This document shows positions 1-6,622 of a stretch of DNA of 8,818 bases, in pieces. The position numbers were made by a program, and so were the translations under genes. Position 1 is the first letter of the stretch. Each line of letters opens with the position of its first letter. Source of the stretch: Clostridia bacterium (GTDB lineage Bacteria > Bacillota > Clostridia > Oscillospirales > Acutalibacteraceae). Under the pieces are notes generated by a model. It saw nothing but the letters and a program-made list of their open reading frames with translations. It did not search any database and was not told where the DNA came from. The DNA lies in assembly GCA_017534365.1 (NCBI GenBank), contig JAFWCS010000224.1, forward strand, positions 1 to 8,818. The letters are read 5' to 3'.

Positions 1-2
1 CG

Positions 3-527
3 CTCGTGCTCTCGCATCTTCATTACGACCACACGAGCGACCTGCTCCCGCTGCGCTACCGGCTGGAGGAGCTGGATCACACGCTGACCGTCTTCGCGCC
101 GGCGGACGATTCGCCCTGGCGCCGTCTGCTGTTTGATCACCCGCTGCTGCGCGCCGTGCCGGTCCGGGACGGCAGCACTGTGGCGGTCGGCGGGCTGACG
201 CTGCGGTTCTTTGCCATGCGTCACACCGTCCCCTGCCTCGCCGTGCGGATCGAAGGGCGCCGGACGCTGGTCTATTCCGGCGACACGATGATGAACGACA
301 ACCTGCCGCGCGCCGCCGCCGGCGCGGATCTTCTGCTGGCGGACTGCGCCAAACCGGCCGGCTTCCGCGGCCCGCACATGACCGCCCCGGAGGCGATCAA
401 ATTGCAGGAAAAATTGCAAATTCCCATTTTAGCCACGCACCTCAGCCCCGATTACGACCCGGCGCCCGCCTTCGCGGACTGCCCCGGGATCGCCGTAGCG
501 GAGGAGCTGAATACATATGAAATATAA
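3..527 (+). CDS. MBL-fold metal-dependent hydrolase (YhfI/RNase Z-like), 5' end missing
   Basis: This is the C-terminal part of a metallo-beta-lactamase-fold hydrolase. The reading frame is open to the left edge, so the GTG at 6 lies inside the gene and is not its start. Metal ligands are visible in order: the HLHYDH form of HxHxDH (nt 15-32), a His in RHTVP (222-224), the Asp of SGDT (282-284), and a late His in THLSP (438-440). The HMTAPEA stretch (from 375) and THLSP resemble RNase Z and YhfI-type proteins rather than beta-lactamases. Proteins of this fold use two bound metal ions, usually zinc, to hydrolyse phosphodiesters or esters; the substrate here cannot be told. No signal peptide can be judged because the N-terminus is absent. 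The stop codon overlaps the Shine-Dalgarno site of the kinase gene that follows, so the two are probably cotranscribed. The fold is certain; the exact subfamily is not. Confidence 0.9.
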   Translation, partial: LVLSHLHYDHTSDLLPLRYRLEELDHTLTVFAPADDSPWRRLLFDHPLLRAVPVRDGSTVAVGGLTLRFFAMRHTVPCLAVRIEGRRTLVYSGDTMMNDNLPRAAAGADLLLADCAKPAGFRGPHMTAPEAIKLQEKLQIPILATHLSPDYDPAPAFADCPGIAVAEELNTYEI

Positions 528-536
528 GGAGGGCCT

Positions 537-1427
537 ATGTCAGTTTACACTTCGGCCATCATCGGCCACGCAACGCTCGACACCAACACCGATCATCTGG
601 GCAACACCGTTCAGATCGTCGGCGGCGCGGTGATTTATTCCTCCGCATCCGCGCACGCGCTCGGCCACCGGGTCGCCGCCGTGACCAAGATTGCGCCCAA
701 GGACGCCGACCGCCTGCAGCAGTTCACGATCCCGAAGGAGGATATCTTCTGCCTGCCTTGCGTGCACTCGATGGACCTGGTCAACATTTATCACACCCCG
801 GACAAGGAGCGCCGCACCTGCGCCTGCCGCTCCAAGGGCGACCCCTTCACCGCCGCGGAGCTCCCCGACCTTGACGCGCAGATCTATCATCTGGCCGGAC
901 TGGTCTACGGCGATTTCAACGCGGAGATCATCACGTCGCTGGCCAAGAAAGCCGCTGTGGCGCTGGACGTGCAGGCCTGCCTGCGCCACGTTGCCGAAGA
1001 CGGCTCGATGTTCTTCGCCGACTGGAGCGAAAAGCTGACCTGCCTGCCCTACATCACCTATCTGAAGACCGACGCGGCCGAGGCGGAGATCCTGACCGGC
1101 ACGGACGATCGCCGTCTGGCAGCAAAACAGCTCTATGCCTGGGGCGCGAAAGAAATCCTCATCACCCACAACACCGAGGTACTCGCCTACGACGGCAAGG
1201 ACTTCTATACCTGCCCGATCCGCGCGCGCAATCTGAGCGGGCGCACCGGCCGGGGCGACACGACCTTCGCCGCCTATATCAACGAGCGGCTGACCCGCAG
1301 CATCCCGGAAGCGCTGCTGACCGCGACGGCCACCGTTTCACTGAAAATGGAAACGCCCGGTCCCTTCAGAGGCACGCGCGCCGACGTGGAGGCCTATATC
1401 GACGCATTCTACGGCGACGTGCGGTGA
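537..1427 (+). CDS. PfkB-family (ribokinase-like) carbohydrate kinase
   Basis: The 296-residue product has the usual length of the PfkB/ribokinase family, cytoplasmic kinases that phosphorylate sugars, nucleosides or related alcohols with ATP. The N-terminal substrate-binding part carries the Gly-Gly pair (GGAVIYSS, residues 29-36) followed by ALGHRVAAVTKI, typical of the family. The C-terminal signature is TGRGDTTFAAY (237-247); its Asp241 is the expected catalytic base and the Gly-Arg-Gly before it forms the anion hole. The usual DTxGAGD reads SGRTGRGD here, so the first Asp is Gly and the Ala is Arg, a divergent subgroup form. The ATG at 537 is supported by AAGGAGGG at 526-533. The gene follows the MBL-fold hydrolase by 9 bp. 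There is no adjacent transporter, regulator or sugar pathway gene, so the substrate is unknown. The family assignment is secure; I give no gene symbol. Confidence 0.9.
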   Translation: MSVYTSAIIGHATLDTNTDHLGNTVQIVGGAVIYSSASAHALGHRVAAVTKIAPKDADRLQQFTIPKEDIFCLPCVHSMDLVNIYHTPDKERRTCACRSKGDPFTAAELPDLDAQIYHLAGLVYGDFNAEIITSLAKKAAVALDVQACLRHVAEDGSMFFADWSEKLTCLPYITYLKTDAAEAEILTGTDDRRLAAKQLYAWGAKEILITHNTEVLAYDGKDFYTCPIRARNLSGRTGRGDTTFAAYINERLTRSIPEALLTATATVSLKMETPGPFRGTRADVEAYIDAFYGDVR

Positions 1428-1433
1428 TTTGTA

Positions 1434-1457
1434 AAAATGCAATTTATCCTGCATTTT
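1434..1457 (+). terminator. weak AT-rich hairpin after the kinase gene
   Basis: An 8-bp perfect inverted repeat, AAAATGCA (1434-1441) with TGCATTTT (1450-1457) around an 8-base loop, lies 7 bp after the kinase stop codon. The 3' arm ends in four T residues, as in an intrinsic terminator. The stem has few G-C pairs and the T tract is short, so termination may be partial and some transcripts could read on to the stronger terminator at 1675-1704. Confidence 0.5.
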
Positions 1458-1565
1458 GGCATAATCCGATCCGTTTTGCGCCGACCAGCGCCGATGCTTC
1501 ACAGATTCTTTTCCGAACGTTCAAAGTGCATTCACACCCATTTCACAAATGCGGCCTATGATATA

Positions 1566-1704
1566 GGTGCATCAGGCGGGAGCCGCAACCCGCCGCGTGC
1601 TGCTCATTTTTGAGCATCTCGTTCGGACGGCCCCACCGTCCGGGCGAACCCCTCCTCAATTCAACCCCATGCAGAAAAAGGTGCTGTAACAAGCATCTTT
1701 TTTT
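1566..1704 (+). ncRNA. candidate small structured RNA ending in an intrinsic terminator
   Basis: Three perfect hairpins occur in series. GGCGGG (1575-1580) pairs with CCCGCC (1589-1594). TGCTCA (1601-1606) pairs with TGAGCA (1611-1616) around a TTTT loop. GGACGG (1625-1630) pairs with CCGTCC (1636-1641) and is extended by GTTC (1621-1624) with GAAC (1646-1649). A pyrimidine-rich, unpaired-looking linker containing CCCCTCCTC (1649-1657) follows, then a good terminator. A TATGAT box at 1557-1562 (5 of 6 matches to the consensus) could place the 5' end near 1566, but I see no good -35 at the right distance. The RNA would be about 140 nt. It could instead be the 3' untranslated tail of the kinase transcript. 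It does not match an RNA family I can name. Confidence 0.45.
1675..1704 (+). terminator. intrinsic terminator, 11-bp stem with seven-T tail
   Basis: The left arm, AAAAAGGTGCT (1675-1685), pairs with AGCATCTTTTT (1692-1702) around the 6-base loop GTAACA, with one G-U pair. The T run covers 1698-1704. This is a textbook Rho-independent terminator for + strand transcripts. The five A residues on the left give a weaker terminator in the other direction. It insulates the nifZ-thiI cluster from upstream transcription and marks the 3' end of the candidate small RNA. Confidence 0.75.
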
Positions 1705-1722
1705 GCTTTCAGGCTGCGCGCG

Positions 1723-1849
1723 CGGACTTTGCGTGTCCGAAACCGCAGCGCCCTGCATAGAATGAGAGTGGCGGCGCCTGTTCGCCGCCGAGCGCCGTTC
1801 CGGAGCGCCCGCGCAGGGCGCGTTCCGCCGTCTGAAAACCAAGCGGCGG
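1723..1849. other. GC-rich multi-stem element, possible second structured RNA
   Basis: Four perfect inverted repeats can all form together. CGGAC (1723-1727) pairs with GTCCG (1735-1739). GCGCCCTGC (1748-1756) pairs with GCAGGGCGC (1813-1821). Nested inside that is GGCGGCG (1770-1776) with CGCCGCC (1783-1789). CCGCCG (1825-1830) pairs with CGGCGG (1844-1849). The 9-bp closing stem across a 56-base interior suggests a branched fold. The strand cannot be decided from symmetry alone, and no T-rich tail follows on the + strand. Some of these pairings could be chance in GC-rich DNA, although nested 9- and 7-bp perfect arms are more than I would expect. No known family recognised. Confidence 0.35.
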
Positions 1850-1902
1850 ATGCAGCGGGATCCGGGTGAAAAAAGCCAAAAAACGGACGCGAAAAAAAGG
1901 GA

Positions 1903-1931
1903 TTGCATATTTTCAAAAAATAGTGTATAAT
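1903..1931 (+). promoter_or_regulatory. sigma-A-type promoter for the nifZ-thiI-cinA-srtB cluster
   Basis: A perfect -10 box TATAAT (1926-1931) stands 17 bp after TTGCAT (1903-1908), a 3-of-6 match to the -35 consensus. The DNA between and after the boxes is strikingly AT-rich against the GC-rich surroundings, as expected for a promoter. Transcription would begin near 1938, giving a leader of about 47 nt before the ATG at 1985. A second TATAAT at 1946-1951 has no suitable -35. Confidence 0.7.
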
Positions 1932-1984
1932 ATTTAAAATTAATTTATAATGGGTATATTTCGACTGGGGGATGTCTTTTCATC

Positions 1985-3115
1985 ATGTATGCCTATTTCG
2001 ATAACAGCGCAACCACTGCGCCCTGCCCGGAAGCGGTCGAGGCGATGCACCGTGCGCTGACTGCGTGCTGGGGCAACCCCTCTTCCCTGCATGGGATCGG
2101 CAACGCCGCGCAGGCGCTTCTGGAGGACAGCCGCGCCGCCGTTGCTAAGGCGATCGGCTGCGAGCCCGCGGAGCTGCTCTTCACGAGCGGCGGCACCGAA
2201 GGCAACAACCTCGCCGTGCTCGGCGCCGCGCATCAGCTGCGCCGCATGGGCCGGCGCATCGTCTCCACCGAGATCGAGCATGCCAGCGTGGAGGAAGCGC
2301 TGCAGCAGCTCGAGGCGGAGGGCTTCGAGGTGATCCGGCTGCATCCGGACCGCAGCGGCCATATCAGTGAACGCGCCATTTATAATGCCGTCGACCGCCA
2401 GACGATCCTCGTCACCATGATGCTCGTCAACAACGAGGTCGGCTCGATCCTGCCCGTGGTCGCCGCGAAACGCGCCGTGCTTGCCGCGCGCGCGCCCGCG
2501 CTGATCCATTGCGACGCGGTGCAGGCCTTCGGCAAGCTGCCCGTCAGGCCCGCCCGACTGGGCGCCGATCTGATGACAGTCAGCGCGCATAAGATCCACG
2601 GCCCCAAGGGCGTCGGCGCGCTTTATATCCGCAAGGGCGTGCGGATCCACCCGCGCGCGTTCGGCGGGGAGCAGGAGCGCAAGCTCCGCCCCGGCACCGA
2701 ACCGATGCCCGCGATCGCCGGCTTTGCCGCCGCCGCCCGGGCGCTGCCCGAGCCGAATGCGTCGCTGCCGCAGATCACTGCGCTGCGCGATGATTTCTGC
2801 GAACGCCTGACCGCGATCGACGGCGCGGTGATCAATTCGCCCGCCGACGGGCTGCCTTATATCGTCAATTTCTCGATCCCGGGCGTCAAATCCGAACCGA
2901 TGCTCAACTTCCTTTCCGCCAACGGCATTTGCGTCTCCGGCGGTTCCGCCTGCTCCAAGGGCAAAAAGAGCCGCGTGCTTGCAAGACTCGAGCTGCCGCA
3001 GCCGCTGATCGACAGCGCCGTGCGCGTCAGCTTTTCACGCAGCACCACACCGCAGGAGATCGACCTGCTTCTGCAGGGGATCGCCGCGGCAAAGGCGGCC
3101 ATTCGCTCCAAATAA
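1985..3115 (+). CDS. nifZ: cysteine desulfurase, NifS/IscS family (NifZ-like partner of ThiI)
   Basis: This pyridoxal-phosphate enzyme removes sulfur from L-cysteine, giving alanine and an enzyme-bound persulfide. The 376 residues match the usual length. The start FDNSATT (5-11) is the family N-terminal motif. His99 stacks on the cofactor, Asp177 and Gln180 lie in HCDAVQ, and Lys203 in SAHKIHGPKG is the Schiff-base lysine. RPGTEP (235-240) is the substrate-anchoring region. Cys323 in GGSACSKG is the catalytic cysteine, in the short-loop context of group I enzymes. The ATG at 1985 fits the family start, but its ribosome site (GGGGGA, 1967-1972) is 12 bases away and poor. thiI follows by 19 bp, the arrangement known for Bacillus subtilis nifZ-thiI, so its main job is probably sulfur supply to ThiI. 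A wider role in Fe-S assembly cannot be excluded. The family is certain; the gene symbol rests on the thiI neighbour. Confidence 0.93.
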   Translation: MYAYFDNSATTAPCPEAVEAMHRALTACWGNPSSLHGIGNAAQALLEDSRAAVAKAIGCEPAELLFTSGGTEGNNLAVLGAAHQLRRMGRRIVSTEIEHASVEEALQQLEAEGFEVIRLHPDRSGHISERAIYNAVDRQTILVTMMLVNNEVGSILPVVAAKRAVLAARAPALIHCDAVQAFGKLPVRPARLGADLMTVSAHKIHGPKGVGALYIRKGVRIHPRAFGGEQERKLRPGTEPMPAIAGFAAAARALPEPNASLPQITALRDDFCERLTAIDGAVINSPADGLPYIVNFSIPGVKSEPMLNFLSANGICVSGGSACSKGKKSRVLARLELPQPLIDSAVRVSFSRSTTPQEIDLLLQGIAAAKAAIRSK

Positions 3116-3134
3116 ATGACTGAGAAAGCACAGT

Positions 3135-4319
3135 GTGTCAAATATGAAAGAAGTTTTACTGATCAAAAACGGCGAGCTTGCGCTCAAGGGCATGAACCGC
3201 CGCACCTTTGAGGAAATGCTCATCAAGAATATGCGGCGGCGGCTGGAATCGCTCGGCGGCTTCAGCTTCTCCACCGCGCAGTCCACCATCACGGCGGAAC
3301 CGCTGCAGCCGGACTGCGACCTGGACGAGGCAGTTGAACGGCTGAAAAAAGTCTTCGGCATCGCGGGCTTTTCCCGCGCCGCCGCCGTCGAAAAAGAGAT
3401 GCCCGCGATCCTGCGCGCCGCTGAAACGTATCTGGAACCCGAGCTGCTGGCCGCCCGCACCTTCAAGGCGGAGGCCAAGCGATCTGATAAACTCTTCCCG
3501 CTCAAATCCCCCGAGATCTGCGCCGAGGTCGGCGGTTATCTGCTGCGGAAATACCCGCATCTGACCGTCGACGTCCATGATCCCGATCTGACCGTCACCG
3601 TGGAGGTGCGCGATCAATACGCCTTCATTCACGGCAAGCAGATCAAGGGCGCGGGCGGGATGCCCACCGCCTCCGCCGGGCGCGCGGCGCTGCTGATCTC
3701 CGGCGGCATCGACAGTCCGGTGGCCGGCTACATGATGGCCAAGCGCGGCCTCGAGCTCGTGGCAGTGCACTTCGCCTCCCCGCCCTACACCAGCGAGCGC
3801 GCGGAGCAGAAGGTCTGCGCCCTGCTCAAGCAGGTGGCCAAATACAGCGGGCGCATCGCCCTTTATATTGTACCGTTTACTGAGATCCAGGAGCAGATCA
3901 AGGATCACTGCCCCGAGGAGATCTTCACCGTCATCATGCGGCGCATGATGATGCGCATCGCCCAGACGCTGGCTGAGAAGGAGCGCTGCGGCGCGCTGAT
4001 CACCGGCGAGAGCGTCGGCCAGGTCGCTAGCCAGACTGTGCCCGCACTCGCCTGCACCGACGCGGTCTGCACGATGCCGGTGTTCCGCCCGCTGATCGGG
4101 ATGGATAAGGACGAGGTCGTGGCGATCTCCCGCCGCATCGAGACCTTCGAGCTCTCCATTCTGCCCTATGAAGACTGCTGCACGGTCTTTACCCCGCGCC
4201 ATCCGCGCACACGCCCGACGCTCGATTACGTCGCCCGCTGCGAGCAGGCGCTGGAAATCGACGCGCTCGCGCGCAGAGCGATCGAAACCGTTCGCTTCAT
4301 GCAAATCAAAGCTTACTGA
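3135..4319 (+). CDS. thiI: tRNA uracil 4-sulfurtransferase ThiI, short form
   Basis: ThiI activates U8 of tRNA with ATP and replaces its oxygen with persulfide sulfur to give 4-thiouridine; in some bacteria it also serves thiamin thiazole synthesis. Counting from the GTG at 3135, the order is an N-terminal ferredoxin-like part opening with EVLLIKNGELALKG, a THUMP RNA-binding domain (about 60-165), and a PP-loop ATPase domain with SGGIDSP (189-195). GESVGQVASQT (291-301) is a conserved ThiI segment. Near the C-terminus PYEDCC (344-349) carries two adjacent cysteines, in the region holding the acceptor Cys344 of the E. coli enzyme. The 394 residues end before the rhodanese domain found in the longer E. 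coli protein, as in Bacillus ThiI. The start may instead be the ATG at 3144, which gives the typical MKEVLL opening; GAGAAAG at 3122-3128 is better spaced for the GTG. cinA follows by 14 bp. Confidence 0.95.
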   Translation: MSNMKEVLLIKNGELALKGMNRRTFEEMLIKNMRRRLESLGGFSFSTAQSTITAEPLQPDCDLDEAVERLKKVFGIAGFSRAAAVEKEMPAILRAAETYLEPELLAARTFKAEAKRSDKLFPLKSPEICAEVGGYLLRKYPHLTVDVHDPDLTVTVEVRDQYAFIHGKQIKGAGGMPTASAGRAALLISGGIDSPVAGYMMAKRGLELVAVHFASPPYTSERAEQKVCALLKQVAKYSGRIALYIVPFTEIQEQIKDHCPEEIFTVIMRRMMMRIAQTLAEKERCGALITGESVGQVASQTVPALACTDAVCTMPVFRPLIGMDKDEVVAISRRIETFELSILPYEDCCTVFTPRHPRTRPTLDYVARCEQALEIDALARRAIETVRFMQIKAY

Positions 4320-4333
4320 AACGGAGGCCGCTC

Positions 4334-5581
4334 ATGGCGATCTGTGAAATCCTGTCCGTCGGCACGGAGCTGCTGCTCGGCGACATTCTGGATACCAACG
4401 CGCAGTTCCTTTCGCAGGAGCTGGCAGCGCGGGGGACCTCCGTGCTGCGCCGCACCACGGTCGGCGACAATGCCGGCCGCCTGCGCGCCGCGCTGCAAAC
4501 GGCGCTGGAGGCCGCCGATATCGTCCTAATCACCGGCGGACTCGGCCCCACGGCGGACGACATCACGCGGGACGTCGCCTGCAATTGCATGGGCTTCCCG
4601 CTGCAGACCGATCCGGCGATCGCGGCCGGACTGCGTGACTTCTTTGCCTCCCGCGGCATGGAGATGCCGGAGGAAAACCTGCGGCAGGCGCAGATTCCGG
4701 TCGGCGGCACCGTGTTTCCGAATCCCAACGGCACCGCGCCCGGCCTCGGGCTGAAAAAGGGCGGCAAATGCGTCGTCCTGCTCCCCGGCCCGCCGCGTGA
4801 AATGCGGCCGATGTTCCTTGCGAGCGCCGTGCCGTTTCTGAAGGACTACACCGACGGCGTGATCGTTTCCCACACCGTGCGCACCATGGGCATCGGCGAG
4901 AGCGCAATGGCGCACACGGTCGCTGATCTGCTCGAATGTGAGAACCCCACCGTTGCCCCCTACGCCAAAACCGGCGAGGCGCTGCTGCGCGTGACCGCCC
5001 GGGCAAAGGACGCCGCCGCGGCGCAGGCGCTTTGCGCCCCGGTGCTCGACGAGATCCGCCGCCGGCTGGGCGAGAAAGTCTACGGCCTGGATCTGAACGG
5101 CGTGGAGGAAGCCGTGGTCGCGCTGCTCAAGGCGCAGAACAAAACGATCGCCACGGCGGAGAGCTGCACGGCCGGCCTGATCTCCAAGCGCGTCACGGAC
5201 GTGCCCGGCGCAAGCGCGGTCTTCCAGTTCGGCGCCGTCACCTATTCCAATGAATATAAAGAAAAGATCCTCGGCGTGCGCCGCGAAACGCTGGATCGCT
5301 TCGGCGCGGTCAGCGAAGAAACGGCGCGGGAAATGGCCGCGGGCATCCGCCGCCTGACCGGCGCGGATCTGGGCCTGTCCGTCACAGGCATTGCCGGCCC
5401 GGGCAGCGACGGCTCGCAAAAGCCGGTCGGCCTGTGCTACATTGCGCTTGACACGGCGGACGCGCAGCTCTGCGAGGAGCTGCATACCGGCCGCGGCGAC
5501 CGGGACTTTAATCGATTGTATAATGCATCCCATGCGCTCGACCTCGCGCGGCGCTATCTGGAAAGGAGGGGCTGCACGTGA
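4334..5581 (+). CDS. cinA: CinA-family protein: MoCF-like domain plus NMN deamidase domain
   Basis: CinA joins an N-terminal molybdopterin-binding-like (COG1058) domain, linked in studied members to pyrophosphatase activity on ADP-ribose-type nucleotides, to a C-terminal PncC-type nicotinamide mononucleotide amidohydrolase. The 415 residues are the normal two-domain length. Domain 1 (about 1-170) opens with EILSVGTELLLGD (5-17), has TGGLGPTADD (67-76) and ends with LPGPPREM (150-157). Domain 2 (about 255-410) has AESCTAGL (275-282) with the catalytic-type Ser, and GIAGPGSDG (352-360) followed by KPVG. Both active sites look intact. GGAGG (4323-4327), 6 bases before the ATG, supports the start. 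The name comes from competence-inducible homologues; nothing here shows a competence link. The stop overlaps the sortase start by 4 bp. It probably salvages pyridine nucleotides in the cytoplasm. Confidence 0.95.
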   Translation: MAICEILSVGTELLLGDILDTNAQFLSQELAARGTSVLRRTTVGDNAGRLRAALQTALEAADIVLITGGLGPTADDITRDVACNCMGFPLQTDPAIAAGLRDFFASRGMEMPEENLRQAQIPVGGTVFPNPNGTAPGLGLKKGGKCVVLLPGPPREMRPMFLASAVPFLKDYTDGVIVSHTVRTMGIGESAMAHTVADLLECENPTVAPYAKTGEALLRVTARAKDAAAAQALCAPVLDEIRRRLGEKVYGLDLNGVEEAVVALLKAQNKTIATAESCTAGLISKRVTDVPGASAVFQFGAVTYSNEYKEKILGVRRETLDRFGAVSEETAREMAAGIRRLTGADLGLSVTGIAGPGSDGSQKPVGLCYIALDTADAQLCEELHTGRGDRDFNRLYNASHALDLARRYLERRGCT

Positions 5582-6567
5582 AACAAAACAACAAAGCGGT
5601 CCTGCCGCTGATCTGTGTGCTGCTGGCCGTGATCACCGGGCTGCTGACCCTGCTGTGCTTCAAAAACCTGAAAGCAGAGGAGACCGGCGAGGCGCAAACG
5701 GCGGCCGCCGCTGCCCTCACGATGCCCGGCGCGGTCGAATACGACGCACTGAAAGCGTCTCTGGCGGGCGTGCAGTCGAAGGAAGCGAAGTCCGCGTCTT
5801 ATCCGGACGGGATCCTCGACAGCCTCAAGCAGGTCTACGCGATCAACAACGACACGGCGGGGCGCCTCGCGATTCCCGGCACGGAGATGGATACCGTGGT
5901 CCTGCAGAGCGAGGATAACGATTATTATTTGCACCGCGATTTCTATGACCGGCTGACCTATGAGACCTCCAGCACGAATTACGGCAACATCTATCTGGAT
6001 TACCGCTGCAGCAACAACGGATATCTCGACAAAAACACGGTCATTCACGGCCACACCACCGGCCGCGATTCCGGCGTGCCCAAGCAGTCCTTCCGCTCCC
6101 TGTATGATTATCGGGACCGGCAGCACTTCATCAAATGCCCGATCATCCGCTATTCCACGCTTTTCGGGGAATACACCTATAAAATCTGCGCGGTGTTCTA
6201 CTCCACAACGCAGCCCTCTGCGGACAACGGTTATTTCTTCAATTATATTTATCCCGACATGTCCGACAGCAACATGGTCGGCTATATTGAGCAGGTGAAG
6301 CAGCGCGCGCTCTATGAAACCGGCGTTTCGCTCGAGCCCACCGATAAGATCATCACCCTGTCCACCTGTATTTATGATTACGGCAAAAACGTGGACACCC
6401 GCCTGGTCGAGGTCGGCCGGCTGCTGCACGAAGGCGAGAGCGAGGCCATCGATCCCGCACTCGTGAAGGATCACCCCGACTACCGCCGCCCGCAGATCTG
6501 GTACAACAGCAAGGGAAAGACCAATCCCTATCGCGACAGCATCACCTGGCAGCCCAGTCCGAACTGA
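5578..6567 (+). CDS. srtB: class B sortase
   Basis: Sortases are membrane-anchored transpeptidases of Gram-positive bacteria that cut a sorting signal in surface or pilus proteins and join it to the wall or to another subunit. The 329 residues begin with a basic start and a hydrophobic anchor (about 8-28), the usual type II topology, then an exposed linker rich in Ala. The catalytic domain spans about 80-285: His159 in VIHGHT, Cys264 in the TLSTC motif typical of class B, and Arg275 in DTRLVEVGR, so the triad is complete. About 45 residues follow the Arg and end in a Trp/Tyr/Pro-containing tail. The GTG start at 5578 overlaps the cinA stop as GTGA, and AAGGAGGGG (5563-5571) is well placed 6 bases upstream; translation is probably coupled. 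No protein with a recognisable sorting signal lies in the window, so the substrate is unknown. Class assignment is firm; a housekeeping or dedicated role is not settled. Confidence 0.92.
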   Translation: MKQNNKAVLPLICVLLAVITGLLTLLCFKNLKAEETGEAQTAAAAALTMPGAVEYDALKASLAGVQSKEAKSASYPDGILDSLKQVYAINNDTAGRLAIPGTEMDTVVLQSEDNDYYLHRDFYDRLTYETSSTNYGNIYLDYRCSNNGYLDKNTVIHGHTTGRDSGVPKQSFRSLYDYRDRQHFIKCPIIRYSTLFGEYTYKICAVFYSTTQPSADNGYFFNYIYPDMSDSNMVGYIEQVKQRALYETGVSLEPTDKIITLSTCIYDYGKNVDTRLVEVGRLLHEGESEAIDPALVKDHPDYRRPQIWYNSKGKTNPYRDSITWQPSPN

Positions 6568-6569
6568 TC

Positions 6570-6622
6570 CGCCGCGCAGAACACTGACGCGCGGCGCGGG
6601 CGGCAGCTGTGCTTGCGGCCCG
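6570..6622 (+). other. two adjacent GC-rich hairpins after the sortase gene
   Basis: Right after the sortase stop, CGCCGCGC (6570-6577) pairs perfectly with GCGCGGCG (6589-6596) around an 11-base loop. CGGGC (6597-6601) then pairs with GCCCG (6618-6622). No T run follows on the + strand, so this is not a standard intrinsic terminator. The stems could slow transcription or protect the 3' end of the sortase message, while the acidic-protein gene 138 bp after the sortase stop is read by continuation or from its own promoter. I see no strong promoter in the gap. Confidence 0.4.

Larger units (their letters stand above)
1428..1984. other. 557-bp intergenic region without a convincing protein gene, rich in RNA-like structure
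   Basis: No frame here on either strand has a Shine-Dalgarno site with a protein of believable composition. The stretch contains the weak terminator after the kinase gene, a pair of TTCACA hexamers 11 bp apart (1531-1536 and 1542-1547), a TATGAT box (1557-1562), three hairpins plus a terminator (1575-1704), four further GC-rich stems (1723-1849), an A-rich stretch (1869-1900) and the promoter of the downstream cluster (1903-1931). None of the signatures I know for tmRNA, RNase P RNA, SRP RNA, T-box leaders or common riboswitches is present. I infer one or two noncoding RNAs or a regulatory region rather than decayed coding DNA. Confidence 0.7.

Noticed and set aside
1566..1849. Possible tmRNA, RNase P RNA, SRP RNA, 6S RNA, T-box leader, or a SAM, c-di-GMP, cobalamin or fluoride riboswitch
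   Set aside because: I looked for the conserved cores I know on both strands and found none. A candidate riboswitch is also unlikely because a terminator and a separate promoter lie between it and nifZ.
1543..1916. Two overlapping - strand frames (121 and 86 codons) in the intergenic region
   Set aside because: Neither has a convincing ribosome site or ordered composition, and they cross a terminator and strong inverted repeats. RNA structure explains the sequence better.
1946..1951. Second TATAAT as a start site for nifZ
   Set aside because: No -35-like hexamer lies 16-18 bp upstream; the TATAAT at 1926-1931 has a better-spaced partner.
3156..4304. A 382-codon open frame on the - strand opposite thiI
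   Set aside because: It mirrors the thiI codons, is His/Asp/Gly-rich in a way typical of GC-rich antisense frames, and the + strand protein has clear ThiI motifs.
4526..5533. A 335-codon open frame on the - strand opposite cinA
   Set aside because: It is a shadow of a well-supported gene, with low-complexity Arg/Ala/Gly composition and no recognisable domain.
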